From: Burkholderiaceae bacterium
GTDB taxonomy: Bacteria; Pseudomonadota; Gammaproteobacteria; Burkholderiales; Burkholderiaceae_C
DNA: 64,000 bases
Assembly (NCBI GenBank): GCA_016790575.1
Contig: JAEUOU010000002.1
Span: 80,647 to 144,646 of the forward strand
Direction of reading: 5' to 3'
Under the pieces are notes generated by a model, which ran no database searches, had not been told where the DNA came from, and saw only the letters and a program-made list of their open reading frames with translations. The translations under genes were made by a program, and so were the position numbers. The first letter of the stretch is position 1. Each line of letters begins with the position of its first letter. Positions 45,132 to 53,840 of this stretch are shown here, one piece after another.

Positions 45132-45979
45132 AGGCCTCCTGGCTACGGCGCCTGTTCAGCGCCCCAATTCCTGCCCTTCAGCAGCGCTCGACCATTCCCG
45201 ACAGGCTGTGGACCACGCAGCTTGCCGCCTTGCCTTTCATCGCGGCCCGCGACCCGTCGATTCACGAACGACTGCGTACCTTGTGCGAGCGTTTCCTGGC
45301 ATCCAAGGAATTTCACGGAGCCCAAGGTTTGGCGGTTTCGGACGAAATGGCGCTGTCTGTCGCAATGCAGGCCTGCCTGCCCTTGTCCACCATGCCGACG
45401 GGCTCCTCGGCTCACTCTTTGCTGGCCTGGTACGACGATTTTGTCGGCATCGTCCTTCAGCCTGGTGAAGTGGTGGCCCCACGCAACATTACCGACGACA
45501 GCGGGGTCGTTCATGAATGGCAGGAAGTCATTGCCGGCGAAGCGATGGAACTCGGGCCGGTGATGCTCAACTGGAACGACGTTGCTCAGGCGGGAGAATC
45601 GGCGGCCGACGGCTACAACGTAGTGGTTCACGAATTCCTGCACAAAATGGATCTCCGCGACGGCGTCGCAGACGGGTGTCCGCCCCTCCCATCCGGGTTT
45701 TGTGGCGCGGGCTCCTACCGCCAGGCGCGCCAATGCTGGGCGGCTGTCTTCGAGCCCGCCTACCAGCGATTCCGCGAAAGGGTGATCCGCGCCGAGCGCT
45801 TTGGCAGCCCCGCGCCATGGCTGGATGCCTACGGCGCAGAATCGCCAGACGAATTTTTTGCCGTGACCGGCGAAGCATATTTCGTCAACCGTCGCCGTTT
45901 CGACGAGGAATTCCCCGAACTTGCGCAGCTGTACGACGCTTTTTTTGCTGCAACCGTATCACCGCCTGATCAGCGCTGA
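45128..45979 (+). CDS. mtfA: Zinc-dependent peptidase, MtfA family
   Basis: 283 residues. The HExxH-type site is HEFLHKMD, with a later Glu in DEFFAVTGEAYF as third ligand, matching MtfA. In E. coli MtfA binds the Mlc repressor and links to glucose uptake; the role here is unknown. It starts with GTG and its 3' end overlaps the convergent gene by 10 bases. Confidence 0.9.
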   Translation: MKASWLRRLFSAPIPALQQRSTIPDRLWTTQLAALPFIAARDPSIHERLRTLCERFLASKEFHGAQGLAVSDEMALSVAMQACLPLSTMPTGSSAHSLLAWYDDFVGIVLQPGEVVAPRNITDDSGVVHEWQEVIAGEAMELGPVMLNWNDVAQAGESAADGYNVVVHEFLHKMDLRDGVADGCPPLPSGFCGAGSYRQARQCWAAVFEPAYQRFRERVIRAERFGSPAPWLDAYGAESPDEFFAVTGEAYFVNRRRFDEEFPELAQLYDAFFAATVSPPDQR

Positions 45980-46584
45980 AACCGCGTACCCGCCACCTTG
46001 AGCCCCCAGAAAAGCTCCACCAGTGCCGGGTTGTTGACCAAGGGCTCGCCCCCGAGAATCAACCAATAACCAGTCCCATCTACCCAGAACGGCATGAACG
46101 AAACACTGGGCAACAGAAACTCGGCGTCCCGATGGAACGAGACAAATCCCGTCGCCGCGCCGTCCCACCCGCGCCGCGCCTGTCGAGTCGAAAAGTCCCC
46201 GAAATCGGCCGCAGCTGCGCTGAGCGCATCGGCCTCGTCCTGCTCGATCCCTGCACGCCCCAGGCAGAACCCCTCCCCGGAGGCCAGTACCGCGCGCCGC
46301 TCGCCTGAGAGCGCCGCAATGACGTGCTGCAAAAAATCATCGAGATTAGCGTCCGGACCTTGCATTGGCCGGCCCAGCGACTGAATCCAGCCTTTGGCGA
46401 GCGCCTCCGAGTGCAACTGCGCCGCCAAGGGCGAAGCCCGAGTCCAGTCTGACAAATCCAGCGCACGATCACCGGTCAACAAGGACTGCAAACAGGTTTG
46501 CTCGGGGGTTGGCTCGGACTGGGAAAACGCATGCAATCCACCCGCCGGCGTCAGCATGAACCATAGTGCGGTGTTGGTATCCAT
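45970..46584 (-). CDS. Unknown protein of Roadblock cluster 2
   Basis: 204 residues from the ATG at 46584 (GAGG with 7-base spacing). No confident family. The segment VIAALSGERRAVLASGEGFC, then LSAAAADFGDFSTRQARRGW has the pattern of a Roadblock/LC7 fold, and a C-terminal sheet follows (TGFVSFHRDAEFLLPSVSF, GYWLILGGEPLVNNPALVEL). I judge it a possible divergent Roadblock protein. It is the last gene of the minus-strand cluster from 49734. Confidence 0.6.
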   Translation of the reverse strand: MDTNTALWFMLTPAGGLHAFSQSEPTPEQTCLQSLLTGDRALDLSDWTRASPLAAQLHSEALAKGWIQSLGRPMQGPDANLDDFLQHVIAALSGERRAVLASGEGFCLGRAGIEQDEADALSAAAADFGDFSTRQARRGWDGAATGFVSFHRDAEFLLPSVSFMPFWVDGTGYWLILGGEPLVNNPALVELFWGLKVAGTRFQR

Positions 46585-46646
46585 TACGAGTCCTCGATAG
46601 GCGAATGAAGTGTGCCGGCTGACCGCTGGCAACAAGCTGAGCTAAG

Positions 46647-47525
46647 TCAAGATTTTTCACCGAACGAGGCCTTTTCGAGCCGCGCCAGAAACGGCTCCAA
46701 CGGCTCGACCGGCAAACCCAGACGGTGTGCGCGGCCGAGTGGGTCCTCATCGTCCAGCACACGAAAATTCACCACCGACGCCAGCGCGCTGCTTGAGCAA
46801 AGGCGCTCGATGACAGCCATCGGAGTATTGGATGCGACCCAGCGGTCCGTTGCGTCAACAATCACGACATTGTTGACGGTCAGCCGCATTTCGACAGCGG
46901 ACGCCCCCGAAAGCGCCTGCAGCAGCGCACCCAGAAAGCGGGGGCGCTCCTGAGCCGCCGTCCGTTCCAGACGCTGACGGATCGCGTCGAGTCCGACTTC
47001 CCGGTCCGTCGGCAGGGACTGAGGCGGCTGCATACCCTGGTCAACAACCGGGACTGCAGGCATGGCCGAAAGGCGGACGGATGCCAGAACCGGCTTGCCC
47101 AGGCTTTCCGGTTGTCGTGATGGTGGCGCCGAAACCGGCTGAGCCACCGGCATGGCAGCCGCCTTGCGGGCAAGCCCCTCCAAAGCGGCTCGCAGTTCTT
47201 CGGATCGGATCGGCTTGTTCAGTACCGCGATCATTGCGTTCTGCGCCAAGGGGCTCTCCGGCCCATTCCAGCTGGTATCAAATGCAGGGGCCAACAGGAC
47301 GGTTGGCCGTCCATTGAGATACGACGCCACGTCCCGGTCGCCCGCCTCCAAGTTTCGCTGGAGTCCGGCCCCAGCGAGGTCAAGCACATACACGTCGGCC
47401 TGCGCCAAAACGACACCGCGGGTGAATGACACGGGCTCGCCGCGCCATCCCTTCATGTTGCGAGAAATGTAGAAACGGAGAGCCGCTTCCTCCCGGGCAG
47501 GTAGCGCCACCAGGCCGACCAACAT
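46647..47525 (-). CDS. Unknown protein, receiver-like N-terminus
   Basis: 292 residues. Residues 1-115 look like a degenerate receiver (ADVYVLDLAGAGLQRNLEAG, PTVLLAPAFDTSW, AVLNKPIRSEELRAALEGLA), with the Lys-Pro of the K site kept but not a clear phospho-Asp. A Pro/Ala linker precedes a helical C-terminal domain (VGLDAIRQRLERTAAQERPR). It starts 8 bases before... the preceding gene's stop lies 8 bases upstream, so the genes are one transcript. Its link to the Roadblock proteins is by position only. Confidence 0.6.
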   Translation of the reverse strand: MLVGLVALPAREEAALRFYISRNMKGWRGEPVSFTRGVVLAQADVYVLDLAGAGLQRNLEAGDRDVASYLNGRPTVLLAPAFDTSWNGPESPLAQNAMIAVLNKPIRSEELRAALEGLARKAAAMPVAQPVSAPPSRQPESLGKPVLASVRLSAMPAVPVVDQGMQPPQSLPTDREVGLDAIRQRLERTAAQERPRFLGALLQALSGASAVEMRLTVNNVVIVDATDRWVASNTPMAVIERLCSSSALASVVNFRVLDDEDPLGRAHRLGLPVEPLEPFLARLEKASFGEKS

Positions 47526-47532
47526 TGCCGAA

Positions 47533-48114
47533 CTACCCAGCCTGTTCGAGTTGGCCGCTGACCACTTCCCATTCGGGCGGGAGTACCGCGCCCGATTTCA
47601 GCAAGGCCCGGCGGGCAAGCATGAAGGCCAGGTTGTCATGGCAGGTCACGCAATGGTGCAGAAAGGCCTGTACGGCGACTTCGTCGCCACGATCCATTGC
47701 CGCGATGGCATTTGTCGCCAGCGCACGCGAGTCATCCACGCTGCAACGGCGGGCCCGAGTGGAAATGTCCGCAGACGGCCGAGCCAGCACACTCCAGCGT
47801 GTTGCAAGCGCATTGATCTGCGGCAAAGGCTCCGCCTTGGCCTGCGCGTCGAACCAGCGAGCCACATGACCCGCCAGCCGCCCGCTGGCCAACTGCAAGG
47901 CGCTGTGTTTGAGGGCATGCTCGCGCGCGCCAAATTGGGTAAACAGATCGGCCAAAGCGCCTTGAACCGGTTCGGAGCCGCCCATTTCCAGCGCAGCATG
48001 AAGTCGGGAAAGATGCGCTCCCACATCTCGGGGATCACGTTTGATCCGCCGGGCCTGCACGCGGAATGCGCGCCGTGCCAGCATGGGGTCGGAATGGGCG
48101 GGATTCACAGGCAT
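47533..48114 (-). CDS. Unknown protein of Roadblock cluster 2
   Basis: 193 residues from the ATG at 48114; a TTG at 48123 overlapping the upstream stop is the alternative and would suit translational coupling. Helical, with basic N-terminus (RRAFRVQARRIKRDPRD) and two Cys near the C-terminus in FLHHCVTCHDN, which could bind a metal. No family recognised. Confidence 0.6.
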   Translation of the reverse strand: MPVNPAHSDPMLARRAFRVQARRIKRDPRDVGAHLSRLHAALEMGGSEPVQGALADLFTQFGAREHALKHSALQLASGRLAGHVARWFDAQAKAEPLPQINALATRWSVLARPSADISTRARRCSVDDSRALATNAIAAMDRGDEVAVQAFLHHCVTCHDNLAFMLARRALLKSGAVLPPEWEVVSGQLEQAG

Positions 48115-48119
48115 CGTCC

Positions 48120-48869
48120 TCAATCGAGCAAGGTGTCCATCAAATCGATCATGAACTCCGCATCCTCCTGCTCCATTGATTCAAAACCTGCGGGCAAACC
48201 CAACGCATCGAGGATCTCAGCATCGCCCGCAGTCGCGCCAATGCCCAACAGTGCCGCCTTGATTCGAGGCAATTCGCCAGCAATCCGAGGATGCGCAAGA
48301 ACAACATGGGAGATGTCACGTATCCGCGATTCGACCAGAACCTGCAGTTGCGAGCGCGTCATCCGTGAAAGCGAGGCAAATGCATCGGCCAGGAAGAACG
48401 CCGCCTGAACTTCACCTTTGATCGCCATCCGGGCCGCGGCCTGGTAACTGTCGACCGCCACCCATTCCAGCAGCGATTCAGTCAGATCGGCCGGCTCAAG
48501 CAAGCGCAGACCAATGAGCTTCACGTCCTTGTTGTCGGTCATCGCAATTCGATGCCCGGGGCGAAGGTCTTCGACCCTGCCAAGACCGGATTCGGCACCG
48601 GTAGCGATCACCATTTCGTCGAACCGCTCAGCCGGCCGCGCGAACGGGATGAAGCCTCGCGCACGAACCATGTCGGCGGCATCGAAGGGATTGGCGTAAA
48701 TGACATCGGCCTGGTCGGCGGCAAGCACCGCAGCCTGTTCGGACGCACCGGACGGCGTCATCAGATGCAAGTGGATGCCCGAGCGGCGCTGCAACGCGGT
48801 GTTCAGCATGTGCCAGCCGGCAAAACGTTCTGGCGCGAAATCAGGAGCGACAAGGAAATTGAGCGTCAT
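48120..48869 (-). CDS. PhnD-like binding-fold protein without signal peptide
   Basis: 249 residues. The fold is that of phosphate/phosphonate-type periplasmic binding proteins (FLVAPDFAPERFAGWHMLNT, then VLAADQADVIYANPFDAADM and AAFFLADAFASLSRM), but there is no signal sequence, so it should be cytoplasmic and may sense rather than transport a ligand. The C-terminus is acidic (EQEDAEFMIDLMDTLLD). It overlaps the PAS gene by 4 bases. Likely a ligand-binding part of the Roadblock cluster; ligand unknown. Confidence 0.8.
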   Translation of the reverse strand: MTLNFLVAPDFAPERFAGWHMLNTALQRRSGIHLHLMTPSGASEQAAVLAADQADVIYANPFDAADMVRARGFIPFARPAERFDEMVIATGAESGLGRVEDLRPGHRIAMTDNKDVKLIGLRLLEPADLTESLLEWVAVDSYQAAARMAIKGEVQAAFFLADAFASLSRMTRSQLQVLVESRIRDISHVVLAHPRIAGELPRIKAALLGIGATAGDAEILDALGLPAGFESMEQEDAEFMIDLMDTLLD

Positions 48870-49360
48870 GATGGCGACTTCTCCTGCTCAAGCCATTGGC
48901 GGTACACCGGGATCAGTTCATTGATGCGTGTTCGTGACGGCTTGCGGCGCACCGATGTGTATCCGACGATCTGACCGTTGCGAATATTGGGCACCGCCGT
49001 GGCATACACCCAATAGTAAGAGCCGTCTTTGCGAAGGTTTTTCACGTATCCGTGCCACTTCTTGCCGGCCGCGACGTCATCCCACAGGCCCTTGAAAGCG
49101 ACAGCGGGCATGTCCGGGTGGCGCAGGATATGGTGCGGCGCGCCGATCAGCTCGTCTCGCTGCCAGCCGCTCATTTCAACAAAAGCATCGTTGGCGTGCG
49201 TGATGACACCCGCCAGATCGGTTCTGGAGACAATCAGGCGACCTTCCGGGAAGGGCACCTCCACGTCCGTCGTGAATACCGTCCGCGACGTACCGTCGCT
49301 ATAGTTCAACCGGGCCTCGACCGCGTCGGGTCCGGGCCGCGTCATGTCGGGTATCGCCAT
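48866..49360 (-). CDS. PAS-domain protein
   Basis: 164 residues, one PAS domain of the Aer-like type (VSRTDLAGVITHANDAFVEM, PHHILRHPDMPAVAFKGLWD, GSYYWVYATAVPN). Such domains may bind FAD or haem and sense redox or oxygen. No output domain and no membrane segment. It lies 11 bases after the Roadblock gene and overlaps the next gene. Confidence 0.87.
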   Translation of the reverse strand: MAIPDMTRPGPDAVEARLNYSDGTSRTVFTTDVEVPFPEGRLIVSRTDLAGVITHANDAFVEMSGWQRDELIGAPHHILRHPDMPAVAFKGLWDDVAAGKKWHGYVKNLRKDGSYYWVYATAVPNIRNGQIVGYTSVRRKPSRTRINELIPVYRQWLEQEKSPS

Positions 49361-49371
49361 GTCCCGCCTCC

Positions 49372-49734
49372 TCAGATCATCTGGGACAGCGCCTGCGCTG
49401 CCCGCTTGATGTCCAGAAAGATGAGTCCCAGCTTGGCATTCGGTTTGGCCAGCACGGTCAGCACCGCTTCGGGACCTGCCGCGCTCATGATCACATAACC
49501 GCGCTCACCCTGAATCAAAACCCGCTCCAGAGAACCCCGCGCCAGTTCTTTGGCGGTACGCTCCCCCAGCGACAGCAAGGCCGCCGACATCGCGCCGATC
49601 CGGTCTTCGTCCATGCCCTGAGGCAGGGCCGAGGCAATCATGAGGCCGTCGGTCGAGATCAGCGCCGACGCTTCAATGTCGGCAGTCGAGCCGTTGAGTT
49701 CTTCCAGCGACTGCTGGAACATGTCGGTGCGCAT
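49372..49734 (-). CDS. Roadblock/LC7-domain protein
   Basis: 120 residues; full Roadblock/LC7 fold (IEASALISTDGLMIASALPQ, AALLSLGERTAKELARGSLE, RGYVIMSAAGPEAVLTVLA). AGGGGAAG precedes the ATG. It is the first gene of the cluster and the best family match in it. Unlike cluster 1 there is no GTPase gene here. Confidence 0.9.
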   Translation of the reverse strand: MRTDMFQQSLEELNGSTADIEASALISTDGLMIASALPQGMDEDRIGAMSAALLSLGERTAKELARGSLERVLIQGERGYVIMSAAGPEAVLTVLAKPNAKLGLIFLDIKRAAQALSQMI

Positions 49735-49926
49735 GGTCTTCCCCTCTTTTCGAAGATTTGTTACGAACCTGCCGATTTGACAGGACTGCGACAGCCTCAA
49801 CCTTGACACGGATCAGCATTGACAGCAATCAATTTACTGCCCGCAACAGGGGCTTCGACGGGCCCGGACAACACCCGCTTCCAAACCGAATACTTTCCCA
49901 TGACATCGTTTCCCGCGTGCAGAAGA

Positions 49927-49946
49927 ACGGGCCCCGAGGGGCCCGT
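49927..49946 (-). terminator. Hairpin after the DUF349 gene
   Basis: Nine-base arms ACGGGCCCC and GGGGCCCGT, with two unpaired bases between, followed on the minus strand by TCTTCT. It lies 30 bases after the stop of the DUF349 gene. A weak U-tract makes it a moderate terminator. Confidence 0.6.
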
Positions 49947-49975
49947 ATACCTTCACAAGAAATCCAGAGTACGCC

Positions 49976-52789
49976 TTACCGGCGCAGCAAGACCTTGAGT
50001 ACGTTCTGCAATCGGCGGCCGTCACGCGGGTCATGGGCCGCACGCAGGACAGTGGCCACATCCTGGGCCCAGGTTTGCGCGGGCGCAGGCTCATTGCGTC
50101 GGGTCAGCAGCTGCAACTGATAAGCGCGTCGGGCTTCGAGTTGTTCGGCCGGTGTGGGTACTTCGGCAGCCATTTCCAGGCGCATCAATGGCTCTGCCGT
50201 ACTGCCGGTCGGCACTTGCGCCAATGCCTGCCCCCAACTGTTCCGCACGCCCGGCGGAACCGCCTTCCCCAGCTCCTGCACGGAAGGCAACTGATCGGCA
50301 TTGCGCGACTGCCAGGCATCCAGCAATTGGGTCAAGGCCTCGCCGTGCGCTTGCGCGGCGAGCTTGCGCAGCGTGGACTCCGCATGTTCCAGTGCCTCAC
50401 GCTGCGCCCGGAACGCGGTGTCACCAAGGCGAGGACCGCGATCTTCCCGCGGGGCCCGGTCGGTGAATCGACCGCCATCGCGGGCCGGACGGTCACCAAA
50501 ACGCGCGGTCGCCCGATCGTCGCGACGGGGTTCGAACCTGTTGTCGCCTGGACGGCCAGGACCGCGAGGGCCGTCCTTTCGGTCACCGAATTTGCCACCC
50601 CGACCTGCGGCGGCTGGCTCAGCCTTCTTCATGCCGGGACGGTCATCCCCGCGCATCGCCACAACCCGTTTGGGTACTGGCGTCGGCGTCGCGGGAGAAG
50701 AAGCCTCGCCATTCACCACCGGTTCAGGTCTATCGACCGCTACGTCATCGATAGCATAAGACGACTCTTTTGCAGTGGGTACGGGCTGTTTTTCATCCGA
50801 ATTTGCCGGTGCGACGCCTGCCCGCTCTACCTGCGCGGCTGCCAGCGCCTGTCCGCGAAGCGCGGCGTCCAGCGCAGCCATTGCTGCACGAATTTTCTGC
50901 GCATCACCGCCAGAATTGGCGGCCTCCAGCGCTTTGGCCGCGTCGAGCACGATACGGTCCCGTTCGCTCAAGGCGGCGGCCGCCTTGTCACGTTCGGCGT
51001 TCTTGCGGCTGAAAGCCTCGTCCAGCGGTTTGCGGAAGGCATCCCAAAGGCGCTGCTCGTGTTTGCGATCGAGCGCAACGGACTGCGCCTCGTGTTGCCA
51101 ACGCTGCTGCAAGCCTTTGACCGCATCGATGCGCAGGATGGGCGATGCGCCCAGTGCCACAGCTTCGGCGATCAGGGCCTGGCGCCGCGCCACACTGTCC
51201 TTCTGGGCCGTCTCCAGGGGCAAGGCGGCCGCATGGATTGCGTCCTTCCACTGAGCATGCAACTCTGCAAACGCTTTTTCACCCAGGTGTCCGGATTCGC
51301 GCCAGCGTTCGGAGAACTGATGTATCGCCCGCATCTGCGCCTTCCAGTCGGTGCTGGACTGATGGTCAGCCGTCCATGCGCGGACTTCCGCAATGAGGGC
51401 CAGCCGGCGGGCGCGGGTCTCGGCCGACTCGGCCTTGAGCTTGTCCAGCCAGATGTCGACAAAATGGTGCGCACGGTTGCAGGCTTCGTCAAATCGTCGC
51501 CACAGCGCATGGTTGGGCGTGCCGCCCTGGTCGGTGGCCTTCCATTGCTCGCGCAACTGGCGAATCGCCTCCTGCAGTTTGCGCCCCCCCAAAGCGGGGA
51601 CCCCTTCGCCAGCCGCCGGGACCGCAGCCGTCTGTTCGACCGTGCCTGTGTCCTGCGCCTCCTGAGCGGCCACAGTAGCCGGAGCCGCCTGGGTGGGCGC
51701 GTTGCGAACCAGTGCCTCCGCCTTGTTCACCAGCTCTTCGCGGATCTGGTCCGCACGCCAGCGCTGCCAGCCTTCCAGTTCCCCGGCCTGAACCAAAGCG
51801 GCATGCACTCGGGCTTCGAGGGCAGAATCGATCAGTCGGCCCTGCGTCTTGACCGCATTGCGCAACTCCGCCGCGGCACCCGCACTGGCACGGGCATGTC
51901 CCTGTGCCAGCTCAGCCTCCACCCGGGCCAGGGCCGCACCGACCAGCCGCGCCGCCTGCTCACGCGCCGCAGCCCTTTCCGCCACATCCACAGCCGAACG
52001 CACGGCCGCAGTTCGGCCATCCTCGGCCGGCGCGCGCCCGGCGGCAATTTCTTCCGACCAGACCGGCACTGAGGGCAGCGGCGCCTGCGGATCCTCGGCC
52101 GCAGCCGCCGCCTGGGTCAGCGCCGCATCAAACGCCTCCCAGACCACCAGCAGTTGCGCTCGCGCACCGTCGATCTGGTTGTGAAAGCGTACATCCACAT
52201 TGACCCAGTCAGGATGCGCCGCCAACTGGCTGGCCTGGTCCTGCCAGTGGCGGACGTCCGTGCCCAAACCCGACTGGGTTCCTTGCGCATCCCGCCAGCT
52301 CTTGGTTGACAACAACTCGATACGCTGGGCCAGCAGCACGGCAGCCTCACGCTGCACCATGACCTGATGCTGCAGGTCCTCGACCGCCTTGACCCGTTCT
52401 GCCAGACGCGCCTTCATCGATGCCAGGGGTTCCCGAGAAAGCGGTGCGCCCGCTTTCGCCGCGTCGCGCTGCCAGGCCATCGCATCGGCAATGTTCAGCC
52501 GCGCGCCGTCCAGCAGGAGTTGCCCTTTGGCGGCCCATTCGGCCGCCACCGCCTCCTGTCCCTTGGCCCGCTTGATGTCATCCAGCCGTTCGCGCAACGC
52601 CCGGGCAGCGCCTTTGTCCTTGACGCTCAGTTCACGAAAAACTTCCTGCATCAGGTCAAGGCTCGGATCGGTGGCCAGCCATTCCCGGACGCGGGCGCCC
52701 CGTTCACCGGAGGTTGCCGCCGTAAAGGCGCCGCCCGTGAGGGCGTCGAGCTGATTCAGATCATGTTTGCGGGGCAAAGCGTTCGTCAC
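49976..52789 (-). CDS. DUF349-repeat protein with RG-rich insert
   Basis: 937 residues from a GTG at 52789 (AGG with 7-base spacing); a TTG further upstream is less likely. Mostly long helices with several DUF349 repeats (for example LREQWKATDQGGTPNHALWR and ERWRESGHLGEKAFAELHAQ). Residues of about 700-790 form a low-complexity linker rich in Arg, Gly and Asp. Copy F of the 42-bp repeat encodes residues 666-680, just before that linker. DUF349 proteins are conserved in proteobacteria but their function is not established. Confidence 0.88.
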   Translation of the reverse strand: MTNALPRKHDLNQLDALTGGAFTAATSGERGARVREWLATDPSLDLMQEVFRELSVKDKGAARALRERLDDIKRAKGQEAVAAEWAAKGQLLLDGARLNIADAMAWQRDAAKAGAPLSREPLASMKARLAERVKAVEDLQHQVMVQREAAVLLAQRIELLSTKSWRDAQGTQSGLGTDVRHWQDQASQLAAHPDWVNVDVRFHNQIDGARAQLLVVWEAFDAALTQAAAAAEDPQAPLPSVPVWSEEIAAGRAPAEDGRTAAVRSAVDVAERAAAREQAARLVGAALARVEAELAQGHARASAGAAAELRNAVKTQGRLIDSALEARVHAALVQAGELEGWQRWRADQIREELVNKAEALVRNAPTQAAPATVAAQEAQDTGTVEQTAAVPAAGEGVPALGGRKLQEAIRQLREQWKATDQGGTPNHALWRRFDEACNRAHHFVDIWLDKLKAESAETRARRLALIAEVRAWTADHQSSTDWKAQMRAIHQFSERWRESGHLGEKAFAELHAQWKDAIHAAALPLETAQKDSVARRQALIAEAVALGASPILRIDAVKGLQQRWQHEAQSVALDRKHEQRLWDAFRKPLDEAFSRKNAERDKAAAALSERDRIVLDAAKALEAANSGGDAQKIRAAMAALDAALRGQALAAAQVERAGVAPANSDEKQPVPTAKESSYAIDDVAVDRPEPVVNGEASSPATPTPVPKRVVAMRGDDRPGMKKAEPAAAGRGGKFGDRKDGPRGPGRPGDNRFEPRRDDRATARFGDRPARDGGRFTDRAPREDRGPRLGDTAFRAQREALEHAESTLRKLAAQAHGEALTQLLDAWQSRNADQLPSVQELGKAVPPGVRNSWGQALAQVPTGSTAEPLMRLEMAAEVPTPAEQLEARRAYQLQLLTRRNEPAPAQTWAQDVATVLRAAHDPRDGRRLQNVLKVLLRR
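50751..50792 (+). repeat. 42-bp dispersed element, copy F (inside the DUF349 gene)
   Basis: ATAGC start, then GACGACTCTTTTGCAGTGGG and TACGGGC. It lies wholly in the reading frame on the opposite strand and is translated as residues 666-680 (including PVPTAKESSYAIDD). It sits in a low-complexity region that tolerates inserts. Confidence 0.85.
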
Positions 52790-52951
52790 GGGGAAACCTG
52801 ATGCGAGGAATGGGATGGACAAGAGCCTGGATGGGCCAAACGGATATTGTCGCCGGGAAACGGGCCTGCGCGAGAACGATCCATGCGGCCGGGCTTGGTA
52901 TCAGCCCCGCGTCGGAACACGGTGAACCTAGGGAAAACACCCGGAAAAATG

Positions 52952-52981
52952 TTGCGAATCCTCATTGAATTGATTATTCAA
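52952..52981 (+). promoter_or_regulatory. Promoter with palindromic operator of the hydroxycinnamate operon
   Basis: A -35-like TTGCGA (52952-52957), 17-base spacer and a -10-like TATTCA (52975-52980). The perfect inverted repeat TTGAAT-TGATT-ATTCAA (52965-52981) covers the -10. That is the size and type of a MarR-family site, and a MarR gene closes the gene set. It lies 33 bases before the ATG of the first gene. Confidence 0.6.
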
Positions 52982-53013
52982 CATAACCAGAATAGCGCCA
53001 TTGAGGAGTTTCC

Positions 53014-53790
53014 ATGACCGGTGCCAAAGACCTAGACCTGCAGATCCGTGACGATGTCGCGGTCGTCCGCCTGACCCGCCCGCACAAACGCAACGCGCTC
53101 AGCGACGGACTGATATTCGCTTTGCGCGACACCTTCCAGAATTTGCCGGGCACGGTGCGCGCGGCTGTCCTCGACGGCGAGGGAGAGCATTTCTGCGCCG
53201 GCCTGGATCTGTCGGAATTGAAGGAACGCGACGCTGGACAGGGCCTGCACCACTCGCGTTCGTGGCATGTCGCCCTGGAGGCACTGCAGTACGGCCCGGT
53301 TCCCGTAGTGGCAGCGCTACACGGTGCCGTGGTCGGTGGCGGCCTCGAACTGGCCAGCGCCTGCCACGTGCGGGTGGCGGACAGCACGACGTTTTATGCA
53401 TTGCCCGAGGGTTCGCGCGGCATCTTCGTCGGCGGCGGCGGCTCGGTGCGCATTCCCCGCCTGATCGGTGTGCCGCGCATGATGGACATGATGCTGACCG
53501 GCCGCGTCTATAACGCCGCAGACGGCGAGCGCCTGGGCTTCGCCCAATATCTGGTCGACGAAGGCACCGCCTTCGACAAAGCGCTGGAACTGGCGCGCCG
53601 CATCGCCGAAAACGCCCCGTTGACCAACTACTCGCTGATGCACGCCCTGCCGCGTATTGCGGAGCAGCCCGCCGACCACGGCTTCCTGACCGAAGGCCTG
53701 ATGTCTGCGATTGCCCAGGCTGCGCCCGAAGCGAAGGAACGGGTTCGTGCCTTCCTTGAGGGACGTGCGGCGAAGGTCAGCCGCGGTTAA
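53014..53790 (+). CDS. Enoyl-CoA hydratase/isomerase (crotonase family)
   Basis: 258 residues. Crotonase fold with the oxyanion segment GAVVGGGLELASAC and the catalytic Glu region YALPEGSRGIFVGGGGSVRI. It most likely hydrates hydroxycinnamoyl-CoA, giving the 3-hydroxyacyl-CoA. It starts the operon; GAGGAG lies 5 bases before the ATG. Feruloyl-CoA synthetase follows after 50 bases. Whether it also splits the aldol (as vanillin-forming hydratases do) cannot be read from the sequence; the presence of a dehydrogenase and thiolase favours simple hydration. Confidence 0.88.
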   Translation: MTGAKDLDLQIRDDVAVVRLTRPHKRNALSDGLIFALRDTFQNLPGTVRAAVLDGEGEHFCAGLDLSELKERDAGQGLHHSRSWHVALEALQYGPVPVVAALHGAVVGGGLELASACHVRVADSTTFYALPEGSRGIFVGGGGSVRIPRLIGVPRMMDMMLTGRVYNAADGERLGFAQYLVDEGTAFDKALELARRIAENAPLTNYSLMHALPRIAEQPADHGFLTEGLMSAIAQAAPEAKERVRAFLEGRAAKVSRG

Positions 53791-53840
53791 GCCGACGGCA
53801 CCGACTGCACCGCGAACAGACCATTCCCATTGAGGTATCC

